64,000 nucleotides of DNA from Arthrobacter sp. RIT-PI-e (GCF_001187915.1 NZ_LGIU01000051.1:54788-118787), one strand, 5' to 3'; shown: positions 1-8,306, numbered from the stretch's first letter. The notes: generated by a model not told the origin, from the sequence alone. Program-made: numbers and translations.

Positions 1-255
1 GACGTCGGGCACCTCCGGCAGGTCCTGCAGGGAGGCGTACGCCGGTTGGCCGAGGATCTCCTTCGCCACAGGGTTCACGAAGTACAGGCGGTAGGGCGCG
101 GAGGACTGCAGGTAGGTGGCCACGAAGTAGGACGCCCGGGAGGGCTTGTCCGAGGCCCCGACGATCGCCACGGAACGGGCGTTGCGCAGCAGCGCCAGGC
201 GTTCGGGGGAGGAGGGGCCTTCCCAGGTGCGCTCCTGCGTGGTCGTGCCGCTCAT
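1..255 (-). CDS. CoA-binding domain protein, N-terminal 85 residues only (runs off the window)
   Basis: Seen: the ATG at 255 overlaps the metY stop as ATGA, and the reading frame stays open to base 1. The visible N-terminus carries a Rossmann-type VAIVGASDKPSR motif followed by a YRLYFVNP strand, the pattern of the CoA_binding domain (YccU/succinyl-CoA ligase alpha-like). Known of the family: these small proteins bind CoA or a nucleotide, with no settled enzymatic role. It is the last visible gene of the sfnG-metY operon behind SAM riboswitch A. A second CoA_binding protein lies at 9479-9895 beside the other SAM riboswitch, which suggests a shared role linked to sulfur or acetyl metabolism (inference). 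Confidence 0.85.
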   Translation of the reverse strand, partial: MSGTTTQERTWEGPSSPERLALLRNARSVAIVGASDKPSRASYFVATYLQSSAPYRLYFVNPVAKEILGQPAYASLQDLPEVPDV

Positions 256-1640
256 GCTCCCACCCCTACTGCCCGCGTGGTGTCCGGGGCGTCGTCGTTC
301 TCCTCCGCGTTCTCCGCAGGGACCTGCGGGAGGTCCTCGAACTCCTCGTCCGAGGCCTTCAGGGCGGTGTCCAGCGCCTGGTCGAGGTCCCACAGGATGT
401 CCTCGAGGTCCTCGAGCCCCACCGAGATGCGGACGAGGTCCTCCGGGACCCCCGCCGCCACGAGCTGATCGGCGGAGAGCTGCTGGTGTGTCGTGGACCC
501 GGGGTGGATCACCAGGGTGCGGGAATCGCCCACGTTCGCGAGGTGCGAGGCGAGCTGCAGCGACTCGATGAACTTCTGCCCCGCCTTCCGCCCACCCTTG
601 ATGCCGAAGCTGAACACGGAGCCGGGACCCTGGGGCAGGTACGTCCTCGCCCGCTCGTGGTGCGCGTGCGTGGGCAGGCCCGCGTAGTTCACGTACTCCA
701 CGCGCGGATCCGCCTGCAGCCATTCCGCCACGGCCTGCGCGTTCTCGAGGTGCTCGTCCAGGCGCTGGGCGAGCGTCTCCACGCCCTGGAGCAGCTGGAA
801 GGCGGACATCGGGGAGAGGGAGGGCCCGATGTCGCGGAGCTGCTCGGTGCGGAGCTTGGTGAGGAACCCGTACTCGCCGAAGTTGGCCCACCACTGGATG
901 CCGCCGTAGGAGGGTACGGGCTCGGTCATCATGGGGAACTTGCCGTTGCCCCAGTCGAAGCGCCCGCTCTCCACGATCACGCCGCCCAGGGTGGTGCCGT
1001 GCCCGCCGATGAACTTGGTGGCGGAGTGGATCACGATGTCCGCGCCGTGCTCGATCGGCCGCACGAGGTACGGGGTGCTGAGGGTGGAGTCCACGATGAA
1101 CGGCACGCCGGCGTCGTGCGCCACCTCCGCCAGCCCGGCGAGGTCCGCGATCTCGCCGGAGGGGTTCGCGATCACCTCTGCGTACACGGCCTTGGTGTTC
1201 TCCCGGATCGCGGCGGCGTAGTCCGCCGGATCGGTCCCGGGTACGAAGGTGGTCTCGATGCCGAAGCGGCGCAGGGTCACGTCCAGCTGCGTGACCGTCC
1301 CCCCGTACAGCTGGGAGGCGGCCACGATGTGGTCGCCGGCCTGGCAGAGCGCGGCGAAGGTGAGGAACTCGGCGCTCATGCCCGACGCCGTCGCCACCGC
1401 GCCGATACCGCCCTCGAGGGAGGCGATCCGCTCCTCGAACGCGGCGACCGTGGGATTGCCGATCCTCGAGTAGATGTTCCCGTACTTCTGCAGCGCGAAG
1501 AGGTTCGCGGCGTCGTTGGTGTCCTTGAACACGAAGGACGTGGTCTGGTAGATCGGGACGGCGCGGGCGCCGTGGGTGGCGTCGGGGGTGCCGCCGGCGT
1601 GCAGTGCGCGCGTACGGAAACCGAAGGAACGTTCTGCCAT
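252..1640 (-). CDS. metY: O-acetylhomoserine aminocarboxypropyltransferase (sulfhydrylase)
   Basis: PLP enzyme of the Cys/Met metabolism family. It converts O-acetylhomoserine plus sulfide to homocysteine and acetate, the direct sulfhydrylation step of methionine synthesis. The 462-aa protein has the family landmarks: YGNIYSRIGNPT near residues 53-64, ATASGMSA near 83-90, and the PLP lysine in HSATKFIGGHG at about K209. It carries an extra acidic tail of about 30 residues after the usual C-terminus. The start at 1640 touches the sfnG stop, so translation is probably coupled, and both lie behind SAM riboswitch A. O-acetylserine sulfhydrylase activity cannot be excluded from sequence. Confidence 0.95.
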   Translation of the reverse strand: MAERSFGFRTRALHAGGTPDATHGARAVPIYQTTSFVFKDTNDAANLFALQKYGNIYSRIGNPTVAAFEERIASLEGGIGAVATASGMSAEFLTFAALCQAGDHIVAASQLYGGTVTQLDVTLRRFGIETTFVPGTDPADYAAAIRENTKAVYAEVIANPSGEIADLAGLAEVAHDAGVPFIVDSTLSTPYLVRPIEHGADIVIHSATKFIGGHGTTLGGVIVESGRFDWGNGKFPMMTEPVPSYGGIQWWANFGEYGFLTKLRTEQLRDIGPSLSPMSAFQLLQGVETLAQRLDEHLENAQAVAEWLQADPRVEYVNYAGLPTHAHHERARTYLPQGPGSVFSFGIKGGRKAGQKFIESLQLASHLANVGDSRTLVIHPGSTTHQQLSADQLVAAGVPEDLVRISVGLEDLEDILWDLDQALDTALKASDEEFEDLPQVPAENAEENDDAPDTTRAVGVGA

Positions 1641-2806
1641 CAGGCACCTGCCTTGCTGAGGAGCGGGGTGGGAAGGGTGGACTCCGGATCGAAGTCCACG
1701 CCGGCCTTGCGGGCGGCGTCGGCCTCGAGCTCACGGACGATCGGGAGGATGTCCGTGCCGAACGCCGCCACCTCCTCCTGGAAGTGGAGGTAGCAGGTGA
1801 GCAGGAGGTTCACGCCGATGAGCTTGTACTCCACGATCCGCTCGGCGATCTGCTCGGGCGTGCCGATGAGCCTGGTCCTGAACCCGTCGTTGTACTGCAC
1901 GAGGTCCTCGAAGCTGGAGTCCGCCCACATGCCCTTGCCGTCCCTCGTGGAGGCCCCGGCCTCCTGGACGGCGTCACGGAAACCCTCGACGGCGGGACGG
2001 TGGGCCTTGGCGACGATCTCACGGATGGTCTCACGTGCCTCCTTCTCGGAGTCGCGCGCGATCACGAAGCCGTTCAGCCCGTAGCGGGGACGTCTGCCGG
2101 CTGCAGCGGCGGACGCCCGGACGCCGGCGATGTTCTCCTTGAACCCCTCGAGGTCCTTGCCGTTGGAGAAGTACCAGTCGGCCACGCGGCCCGCGGTGGA
2201 CTGCGCCGCGGTCGAGTTCCCGCCGAAGAAGATCTCGGGATGCGCACGGCCGGGCACGTCCACGGGAGGCGGGCTCAGGGTGAAGTCGTTGATGTCGTAG
2301 TACTTGCCCGCCTGGCTGTAGCCCTCCTCGGTCCACAGGCCCCGCAGCACCCGGATGAACTCCTCGGTGCGCACGTACCGCTCGTCGTGCTCCAGCCATT
2401 CCAGGCCGAAGTTCACGAACTCGTCCTTCAGCCAGCCGGACACGATGTTCACGGCGGCACGGCCGTTCGAGATGTGGTCCGCGGTGATGATGAACTTCGC
2501 CAGCACCCCGGGGTGCCACATGCCCGGGTGGACGGCGGCGATCACCTTGAGCTTCTCGGTGGCCGCCAGGAGGGCGAGGGAGAAGCTGGTGGCCTCGTGC
2601 TGCTTGTCCGCACCGTAGGACGCCGCGTAGCGGGTCTGGGACAGCGCGTACTCGAAGCCGGCGTCCTCCGCGATGCGGGCGAGCTTCCTGTTGTAGTCGA
2701 AGTCCCAGCTGGTGCGCTGCTCGATCGTCGAGACCACCAGCCCACCGCTCACATTGGGGACCCAGTACGCGAACTTGAGGGGGGTGGAAAGGTCGGCGAC
2801 GCTCAT
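1640..2806 (-). CDS. sfnG: FMNH2-dependent dimethylsulfone monooxygenase (LLM class)
   Basis: Bacterial-luciferase-like flavin monooxygenase of 388 aa. It resembles SfnG over its whole length, including the N-terminal KFAYWVPNVSGGLVVSTIEQ stretch and AAVHPGMWHPGVLAK. Known of the family: SfnG oxidises dimethylsulfone to methanesulfinate, releasing sulfur carbon-bound in organosulfur compounds. An ATG at 2818 is in frame, but it lies inside the Shine-Dalgarno and riboswitch stem; the ATG at 2806 has GGAGG at the right distance and is preferred. It is the first gene of the operon sfnG-metY-CoA-binding protein. The substrate could also be another alkanesulfonate, since the SsuD, SfnG and SsuE partners are not all present here. 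Confidence 0.85.
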   Translation of the reverse strand: MSVADLSTPLKFAYWVPNVSGGLVVSTIEQRTSWDFDYNRKLARIAEDAGFEYALSQTRYAASYGADKQHEATSFSLALLAATEKLKVIAAVHPGMWHPGVLAKFIITADHISNGRAAVNIVSGWLKDEFVNFGLEWLEHDERYVRTEEFIRVLRGLWTEEGYSQAGKYYDINDFTLSPPPVDVPGRAHPEIFFGGNSTAAQSTAGRVADWYFSNGKDLEGFKENIAGVRASAAAAGRRPRYGLNGFVIARDSEKEARETIREIVAKAHRPAVEGFRDAVQEAGASTRDGKGMWADSSFEDLVQYNDGFRTRLIGTPEQIAERIVEYKLIGVNLLLTCYLHFQEEVAAFGTDILPIVRELEADAARKAGVDFDPESTLPTPLLSKAGA

Positions 2807-2814
2807 CGTGTCCT

Positions 2815-2913
2815 CCATCGGTCTGGCAGTAGCACCCTACTGTCGCCGCGGGGACGCGGTGGCCAGGGTTGCTGCGGCGTCAGTGAGCCAGATCTCTCGG
2901 CCGCTCGGGATGG
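2815..2913 (-). promoter_or_regulatory. SAM riboswitch A (S-box class), upstream of sfnG-metY
   Basis: On the minus strand the leader reads CGAGCGGCCGAGAGA, then CTGACGCCGCAGCAACCC, then GGGTGCTACTGCC, the conserved order of an S-box aptamer. The outer P1 stem is CCATC (2909-2913) with GATGG (2815-2819). The 3' strand of P1 runs into the Shine-Dalgarno GGAGG of sfnG, so SAM binding should hide the ribosome site. The 5' half is almost identical to riboswitch B at 9227-9387. SAM-I and SAM-IV share the binding core; the GAGAGA internal motif favours SAM-I. Confidence 0.85.
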
Positions 2914-3078
2914 TCAAGCACGAGTGTGACACCGACCCGGGTGGGGAGCAACCAATGTGTCCTCCCGTGGCGTCTCCGGCCTCGCCTCCGCGGCCCGGAT
3001 GTCCGACGACGGCCCTCAGGGGAAGTGCAGGGGGAGCGCAGGGGATCTGCAGGCAGCTCACTCCTCGCCGTGAGCCTC
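2914..3078. other. Intergenic stretch between divergent riboswitch leaders
   Basis: Part of a 460-base gene-free region (2914-3373). This part should contain the promoter of riboswitch A on the minus strand, but no convincing -35/-10 pair was identified. No supported ORF was found in it. The rest of the region holds the promoter and c-di-AMP riboswitch of the plus-strand gene at 3374. Confidence 0.5.
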
Positions 3079-3089
3079 GTTACAGGAAT

Positions 3090-3118
3090 GTGACAAATGC
3101 GCCGTCCCTGGGTATGGT
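3090..3118 (+). promoter_or_regulatory. Promoter for the c-di-AMP riboswitch / LysM-NlpC gene
   Basis: GTGACA (3090-3095), a 17-base spacer and TATGGT (3113-3118) form a good housekeeping-type promoter, with a start site expected near 3125. An imperfect inverted repeat GTTACA-N4-TGTGAC (3079-3094) overlaps the -35 and may bind a regulator; which one is not known. Confidence 0.6.
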
Positions 3119-3164
3119 CTTCGAGTGCCTCCCTCCAGGTGAGGCGCTCCTGGACGGATTGTCG

Positions 3165-3356
3165 AGCCCTGCCGCCGTCCCATGGACACCGTTCGCACTC
3201 ACTGACGGCAGGGACGGGGGAACCACCAGTTCCACCGGGCGCCCAGGACCACCTGAGGACGCCCTAGGGGTTAAGTCGCAGCTCACTCGCCGAACAGGGC
3301 GCAGGGACTCGACCGGATGTCTCCCATCCGAATCCGACAGCTCACCCCGCAGGCAG
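3165..3356 (+). promoter_or_regulatory. c-di-AMP riboswitch (ydaO-yuaA class)
   Basis: Signature elements occur in the correct order: GGGGGAACCACC (about 3216-3227), GGGGTTAAGTCGC (3267-3279) and ATCCGAATCCGACAGCTCAC (3326-3345) followed by CCCGCAGGC. These are the core sequences of the ydaO-yuaA aptamer. It ends about 20 bases before the start of a LysM/NlpC cell-wall protein; this RNA class often precedes peptidoglycan-remodelling genes in actinobacteria, where c-di-AMP turns expression off. The exact 5' boundary is estimated. Confidence 0.85.
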
Positions 3357-3373
3357 AGGAGAGGTACACACCC

Positions 3374-4486
3374 ATGTCACGCAACACTTCTCAGGCACGC
3401 CACCGCAACGCCGGTACCGCCTTCCAGGGCCTGTCCACCGCAGCCAAGAACCACGCCCTCGCCGTCGGCCGCCCCGTGGCGATCGTCGCCGTCACCTCCG
3501 GCCTCGCACTCAGCGCCGTGGGCACCGCCCACGCCGGTGCGTACACCGACCAGGCGCCCGCCCCCGTCGCAGCAGCTCCCGTGGTGGCCCCGGTCACCGC
3601 AGCCGCGAACGCCCCCGCAGCCGCCCCGGTCGCAGCGCCCGCCGCTGCCGCCTCCTCGCACACCGTCGTCGCCGGTGACACCCTCGGTGCCATCTCCGCC
3701 CAGTACGGTGCCGATCTGCACGCCGTCCTCGGCGCGAACGGCCTGTCGCTGAGCTCGATCATCTACCCCGGCGACACCATCGTCATCCCCGCCGCCGGTG
3801 CTGTCGTCGCGCCGGTCGCCGTCGAGACCGTCGTGGCTCCCGTCGAGACGTTCGTGGCCCCCGCACAGACGGTGGCCGCTCCCGTGGAGTACGCCCCCGC
3901 CGCTCCGGTCCAGCACGCTGCCTCCGTGGCACCCGCAGCCCCCGCGAACGACGGCGTGTACCTCGCGGCGTCGAACGTCTCTCCCGCTCCTGCCGAGACC
4001 ACTCAGGCCGCCTCGAACGTCGCCGGAGCCCTCGTGGCCTCCGCCTACAGCCAGATCGGCGTCACGCAGGACTGCACCGCCATGGTCGAGAAGGCCCTGC
4101 GCTCCGCCGGTATCGCCGTCGGCGACCTCGGCCCCTCGCAGTTCTTCCAGTTCGGTCCCACCGTGGGAACCCCCGCACCGGGCGACCTCGTCATCACCGC
4201 CGGCCACGTCGCCATCTACATCGGCAACGGCCAGGTCATCAGCGGCGGCATGAACGGCATCAACGCCACCATGCAGCACCCCCTCTCGGACCTCCCGGGA
4301 GCATCCTTCGCACGCGTCGCGGGCTGCCACGTCGCGGCACCCTCCGTCGGGGAGCGGAGAGCGGCGGGCGCCCGGGCGGGGGGCCCGCCGCGCTCCCGTT
4401 CCCCCCCGGGCCGTCCCGAGGGGCTGTCAGGCGCGCGAGGCCAGGACGGCCTGGATGCCGGGGATGCACTTCTCGTTCTGCAGTGA
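3374..4486 (+). CDS. Secreted LysM and NlpC/P60-type (C40) cell-wall protein
   Basis: The start at 3374 is chosen for its GAGGAGAGG ribosome site; an upstream in-frame ATG at 3317 lies inside the riboswitch. The N-terminus has a signal peptide ending near AVGTAHAGA. An Ala/Pro linker is followed by a LysM repeat (SSHTVVAGDTLGAISAQYG ... IIYPGDTIVI), a second Pro/Ala/Val linker, and an NlpC/P60-like domain with Cys in QDCTAMVEKAL and His in ITAGHVAIYIGNG. Such proteins bind peptidoglycan and cut it, often during growth resuscitation. The domain ends near GASFARV, yet the frame continues about 55 more residues of low-complexity sequence through a terminator-like hairpin and 60 bases into the acs 3' end, so the native stop may be lost. 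Expression is likely c-di-AMP-controlled. Confidence 0.85.
   Translation: MSRNTSQARHRNAGTAFQGLSTAAKNHALAVGRPVAIVAVTSGLALSAVGTAHAGAYTDQAPAPVAAAPVVAPVTAAANAPAAAPVAAPAAAASSHTVVAGDTLGAISAQYGADLHAVLGANGLSLSSIIYPGDTIVIPAAGAVVAPVAVETVVAPVETFVAPAQTVAAPVEYAPAAPVQHAASVAPAAPANDGVYLAASNVSPAPAETTQAASNVAGALVASAYSQIGVTQDCTAMVEKALRSAGIAVGDLGPSQFFQFGPTVGTPAPGDLVITAGHVAIYIGNGQVISGGMNGINATMQHPLSDLPGASFARVAGCHVAAPSVGERRAAGARAGGPPRSRSPPGRPEGLSGARGQDGLDAGDALLVLQ
4359..4393. terminator. GC-rich inverted repeat between convergent genes
   Basis: The stem GCGGCGGGC (4361-4369) pairs with GCCCGCCGC (4383-4391), with further pairing outside. It lies in the apparent C-terminal extension of the LysM/NlpC gene and just downstream of the acs stop, so it could terminate both strands. 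No clear T-run follows. Confidence 0.55.
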
Positions 4487-6400
4487 CGTGGTGTCCCCGA
4501 GCGGCGCCCCCTCGTAGAGCTGCGTCAGCAGGCGCCGCATGATCTTGCCGGACCTCGTCTTCGGTACGTCGGGCACGACGACGACGGCCGAGGGTCGCGC
4601 GATCGGCCCGATGACCTGACCCACCTGCGCGCGCAGGGCCGCGGCGACGTCCTCGTCGTCCTCCGTGCCCGTCGCCGCGGGCGTCAGGACCACGAACGCC
4701 GCGATGGCGTGCCCCGTCACCGGATGGGCCACCGGGCAGACACCGGCCTCGGTCACCAGCGGGTGAGCCACGAGGGCGGATTCGATCTCGATGGTGGAGA
4801 GCCGGTGGCCCGAGACGTTGATGACATCGTCCACCCTGCCCAGGATCCAGGTGTCGCCGTCGTCGTCGTACCGTGCGCCGTCACCGGCCAGGAACCAGCC
4901 CTGCGCGGCGAATGTCCGCCAGTAGGAGTCGAGGTAGCGTTGCGGGTCCCCCCACACCGTGCGGGCCATGGCCGGGCCGTGCCGGTCCACCACGATCAGT
5001 CCCTGGACCCCGGGGGGTACCTGCTCGCCGTCCTCGTCCACGATCCGCGTGCTCACCCCGGGGAGCGCGCGGGCCGCGCACCCCGGCTTGAACTCGGTGT
5101 CGGTAGGGGCGGGGGAGAGCACGGTGGCACCGGTCTCCGACTGCCACCAGGTGTCCACGACGGGAACCTCGTCCCGGCCGAGGTTCCTGCGGAACCACCG
5201 CCAGGCCTCCGGGTTCACGGCCTCACCCACGGTGCCCAGCACGCGGATGCTCGAGAGGTCGTACCCGGCGGGTACGCCGTCCGGGAACCAGCCCATCAGC
5301 GAGCGCACCATGGTGGGCGCCGTGTAGTAGCTGGTGACGCCGTAGCGCTCGATGATCTCGAGGTGCCGGCCGGGGTGCGGCGTGTTCGGTGTCCCCTCGA
5401 AGATCACCTGCGTGGCGCCGTTGGCCAGCGGACCGTAGAGCTCGTAGGTGTGCGCGGGGACCCACGCGAGGTCCGCCGTGCACCAGTGGACGTCCGTGCC
5501 CCGCTGCCCCGGATCCGGGTGGATGAAGAGGTGCTCGAAGCTCCAGGACGCCTGGGTGAGGTACCCGCCCGAGGTGTGCACCAGGCCCTTCGGCTTCCCC
5601 GTGGTGCCCGAGGTGTACATGATGAACAGCGGTGTCTCGGCGTCGAACGCCTCCGCCTCGTGGTGCGGGGAGGCCGGGTCGACGACGTCGTGCCACCACA
5701 CGTCGCGGCCCTCGGTCCAGGCCACCTCGGACTCGGTGCGGCGGATCACCAGGACGTGCTCGATGCCGTTCTCGCCGGACACGGCGGCGTCCGCGTTGTC
5801 CTTCACGGCCACGGCGGTGCCGCGGCGGAACTGGCCGTCCGTGGTGACGAGGAGCTTGGCGCCGGTGTCCTCGACGCGGAAGCGCAGCGCCTCCGCGGAG
5901 AAGCCGCCGAACACGAGCGAGTGGACGGCGCCGATCCGCGCGCACGCGAGGGTGACCACCACGGTCTCCACGAGCACGGGCAGGTAGATCACCACGCGGT
6001 CGCCCTTGCCCACGCCGAGGCCCAGGAGCGCGTTGGCCGCCCGGCCGACGTCGTCCTGCAACTCGGCGTAGGTGACGCTCCGGCGGTCCCCGGGTTCACC
6101 CTCGAAGTGCAGGGCCACGCGGTCCCCGTCGCCTGCCCGCACGTGCCGGTCCACGCAGTTCACGGCGACGTTCAAGGTGCCACCGGCGAACCACTCGATG
6201 GTGGGCACGCTGAGCGTTCCGTCCTGCTGCTCGGTGGCGCGCTCGAACGTGTGCAGGGTGTGCCAGGGGGTGCTCCATTCGAGCCGTCCGGCCTGCTCCG
6301 CCCAGAAGGCCAGGCGCTGCGCCTCCGCCGTGTCCGGTACCAGATCCTCCGCGATGTCCGCCACCTCCTCCCGCGCCGATGCCGTGCTGCTCACGCCCAT
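4427..6400 (-). CDS. acs: Acetyl-CoA synthetase (AMP-forming acetate-CoA ligase)
   Basis: 657-aa ANL-superfamily enzyme that activates acetate with ATP and CoA to acetyl-CoA. Motifs seen: YTSGTTGKPKGLVHTSGGY (P-loop-like A3), VDTWWQSETGA with the acetate-pocket tryptophan, GRVDDVINVSGHRLSTIEIE, and the acetylatable catalytic lysine in KTRSGKIMRRLL near the C-terminus. The frame is open far upstream, but the ATG at 6400 gives the family N-terminus and overlaps the end of ssuC by 10 bases. It is the last gene of the SAM-riboswitch operon ssuBAC-acs. That is unusual company; one explanation is recovery of the acetate released by MetY. Related acyl-CoA synthetases (propionyl) are possible but less likely. 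Confidence 0.93.
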   Translation of the reverse strand: MGVSSTASAREEVADIAEDLVPDTAEAQRLAFWAEQAGRLEWSTPWHTLHTFERATEQQDGTLSVPTIEWFAGGTLNVAVNCVDRHVRAGDGDRVALHFEGEPGDRRSVTYAELQDDVGRAANALLGLGVGKGDRVVIYLPVLVETVVVTLACARIGAVHSLVFGGFSAEALRFRVEDTGAKLLVTTDGQFRRGTAVAVKDNADAAVSGENGIEHVLVIRRTESEVAWTEGRDVWWHDVVDPASPHHEAEAFDAETPLFIMYTSGTTGKPKGLVHTSGGYLTQASWSFEHLFIHPDPGQRGTDVHWCTADLAWVPAHTYELYGPLANGATQVIFEGTPNTPHPGRHLEIIERYGVTSYYTAPTMVRSLMGWFPDGVPAGYDLSSIRVLGTVGEAVNPEAWRWFRRNLGRDEVPVVDTWWQSETGATVLSPAPTDTEFKPGCAARALPGVSTRIVDEDGEQVPPGVQGLIVVDRHGPAMARTVWGDPQRYLDSYWRTFAAQGWFLAGDGARYDDDGDTWILGRVDDVINVSGHRLSTIEIESALVAHPLVTEAGVCPVAHPVTGHAIAAFVVLTPAATGTEDDEDVAAALRAQVGQVIGPIARPSAVVVVPDVPKTRSGKIMRRLLTQLYEGAPLGDTTSLQNEKCIPGIQAVLASRA

Positions 6401-7275
6401 CGCCGCACCGCCCAGCGCTCCGCGAGTCCCAGCAGGGCGTCGGTGCTCTTGCCGAGTACCGCCAGCAGGATGATGGTGAGGATGATGCGGTCGACGCGCC
6501 CGTTCTGCTGGGACTCCGTGAGCAGGTACCCCAGGCCCATGGAGGCGGCGAGGAGTTCCGCCGCGACGAGGAACAGCCAGGCCTGCGCGAGTGCCAGCCG
6601 CAGACCGGAGAACAGGGCGGGCACGACGGCGGGCAGCTGCACCGTGAGGAGCAGTCGCACGCCGTTCAGCCCGAAGGCCCGCGCCGCTTCCACGAGGTTC
6701 CGGTCCACGTGCCGGAGGGCGAGGTAGAGCGTGGTGAAGACGGGGAAGAACGCCCCGATGGTGATCAGGGTGACCTTGGAGTCCTCGTTGATGCCGATCC
6801 ACAGCAGGAGCAGGGGCACCCAGGCCAGGGACGGCACCGCGCGCAGTGCCCCGATCATGGGCGTCAGGAGCACGTCCGCGATCCTGGACAGTCCGAGCAG
6901 GGCTCCGGCCACCACGCCGAGTGCCGCCCCGCACAGGAAGCCGAGGAGCACGCGCTGGGTGGAGATGAGGATGTGGTCGGTGAGCAGTCCGCGTTCCACG
7001 AGGTCCACGGCAGCCGTGTACACGGCTGCGGGTGAGGGCAGCTGCGAGGGACGGAAGAAGCCCGACGCCGTACTCAGGTACCACCCCAGCAGGAGCAGGG
7101 CCGGGACGATCAGCCCGAGCAGGAGGGCACCGATCCGCCGGCCTGCGCCCCGGCGTCGTTCCGCTGCCCGGAGGCGCCGCGCTGCTGCGGCTCCCGTGGT
7201 GAGGGGGACTCCGGAGACCTCCGAGCCCTCCTTGCTCAGCGGGATGGCACGACCGGTCGGGACCTGCCCGCTCAC
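6391..7275 (-). CDS. ssuC: ABC transporter permease, sulfonate/taurine (SsuC-like)
   Basis: 294-aa membrane protein of the nitrate/sulfonate/taurine permease family (BPD_transp_1). About 40 basic N-terminal residues precede a first membrane helix (IGALLLGLIVPALLLLGWYL), then about five more helices with the EAA-like loop EAARAFGLNGVRLLLTVQLP that contacts the ATPase. Its start overlaps the ssuA stop by 4 bases and its stop overlaps the acs start. With SsuA and SsuB it would import organosulfonates or related sulfur compounds; the true substrate is not fixed by sequence. Confidence 0.9.
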   Translation of the reverse strand: MSGQVPTGRAIPLSKEGSEVSGVPLTTGAAAARRLRAAERRRGAGRRIGALLLGLIVPALLLLGWYLSTASGFFRPSQLPSPAAVYTAAVDLVERGLLTDHILISTQRVLLGFLCGAALGVVAGALLGLSRIADVLLTPMIGALRAVPSLAWVPLLLLWIGINEDSKVTLITIGAFFPVFTTLYLALRHVDRNLVEAARAFGLNGVRLLLTVQLPAVVPALFSGLRLALAQAWLFLVAAELLAASMGLGYLLTESQQNGRVDRIILTIILLAVLGKSTDALLGLAERWAVRRWA

Positions 7276-8306
7276 GAGGAGGAGCCGATGGCGTCCGGGT
7301 CCGCGTTCTCGACGAACGAGGGGTCCAGGAGGGTCTCGAGCGCCTCGTCCACCTGGGCCTGCTCCAGCACGTCGCCGTTCTCCACGAACACGGGGCCGAT
7401 CTTCTCGAGCACGCTGCGCTGGGCGTCACCCGGGGCGGGGTCCACCGCGAGGTTGGTGCGGTCCAGGATCACCGAGTTCGCCACGGCCTGGTCGATGCCG
7501 GCGACCTCCGCGAGGATCGCCGCCGTCTCCTCCGGGTTCTCCTCCGCCCAGGCGCGGGCGTGCTCGTAGGCGTCCACCACGGTCTGGGCCACGTCGGGCT
7601 GCTCCTCGAGGAAGTCCTCGGTGGCGTTGAGGAAGCCGTAGGTGTTGAAGTCGATGTCGCGGAAGAACAGCTGGGCGCCGTCCTGCTCGGCGGCGGCCAT
7701 GATCGGGTCCAGTCCGGCCCAGGCGTCCACGGCACCGCTCGCGAGGGCGGAGCGCCCGTCCGCGTGCTGCAGGTTCTCGATGGTCACCTCGGACTGGTCC
7801 ACCCCCGCCGCCTCGAGGGCCTGCAGCAGGAAGAAGTACGGGTCCGTGCCGATGGTGGCGGCCACCGACTTGCCGCGCAGGTCCTCCACCGACGTGATCC
7901 CGGAGTCCGGCAGTGTCACCAGCGCGGACCACTCCGGCTGCGAGTAGATGTCGATGGTGCGGATGGGGGAGCCGTTGGAGCGTGCCAGCAGCGCCGCGGA
8001 CCCTGCGGTGGAGCCGACGTCGATCGCGCCCGCCCGCAGCGCCTCGTTGGCCTTGTTCGATCCGGCGGACTGCACCCAGTTGACGTCCATGTCCTGCTCC
8101 GCGAGCGCGTCCTCGAGCCAGCCCTGCTCCCGGACGATCAGGCTCAGCGGGTTGTAGGTGGCGAAGTCGATGTTCAGCGTGCCGCCCTGCGTGGCGCCGT
8201 CCGCGGAGCCGGCGTCCGCTGCGTTCTCACCCGCCATGCAGCCGCTGAGGCCGAGGGAGAGCGCGGTGGCGAGGGCGAGGGTGGGGAGGAGGGTGCGGCG
8301 ATTCAT
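7272..8306 (-). CDS. ssuA: ABC transporter substrate-binding lipoprotein, sulfonate type (SsuA-like)
   Basis: 344-aa secreted binding protein of the NMT1/SsuA class. The N-terminus is a lipoprotein signal with lipobox LSGC (lipidation at about C23). Family features include YNPLSLIVREQGWLEDAL, GSTAGSAALLARSNGSPI and VVDAYEHARAWAEENPEE. The protein would be tethered outside the membrane and deliver ligand to SsuC/SsuB. It lies about 100 bases after ssuB and overlaps ssuC. Aliphatic sulfonates are the usual ligand, but taurine, aryl sulfonates or other organosulfur ligands are possible. Confidence 0.88.
   Translation of the reverse strand: MNRRTLLPTLALATALSLGLSGCMAGENAADAGSADGATQGGTLNIDFATYNPLSLIVREQGWLEDALAEQDMDVNWVQSAGSNKANEALRAGAIDVGSTAGSAALLARSNGSPIRTIDIYSQPEWSALVTLPDSGITSVEDLRGKSVAATIGTDPYFFLLQALEAAGVDQSEVTIENLQHADGRSALASGAVDAWAGLDPIMAAAEQDGAQLFFRDIDFNTYGFLNATEDFLEEQPDVAQTVVDAYEHARAWAEENPEETAAILAEVAGIDQAVANSVILDRTNLAVDPAPGDAQRSVLEKIGPVFVENGDVLEQAQVDEALETLLDPSFVENADPDAIGSSS

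Noticed and set aside
2916..2960. SAM-IV riboswitch on the plus strand (GGTCAAGC-like start)
   Set aside because: The resemblance is limited to a few bases at the outer edge; the full conserved core is on the minus strand as an S-box.
4427..7429. One continuous frame of about 1000 codons covering acs and the end of the ssu genes, as a fusion protein
   Set aside because: The part upstream of 6400 is out of frame with the clear SsuC sequence and has no family similarity; it is open only because of high GC.
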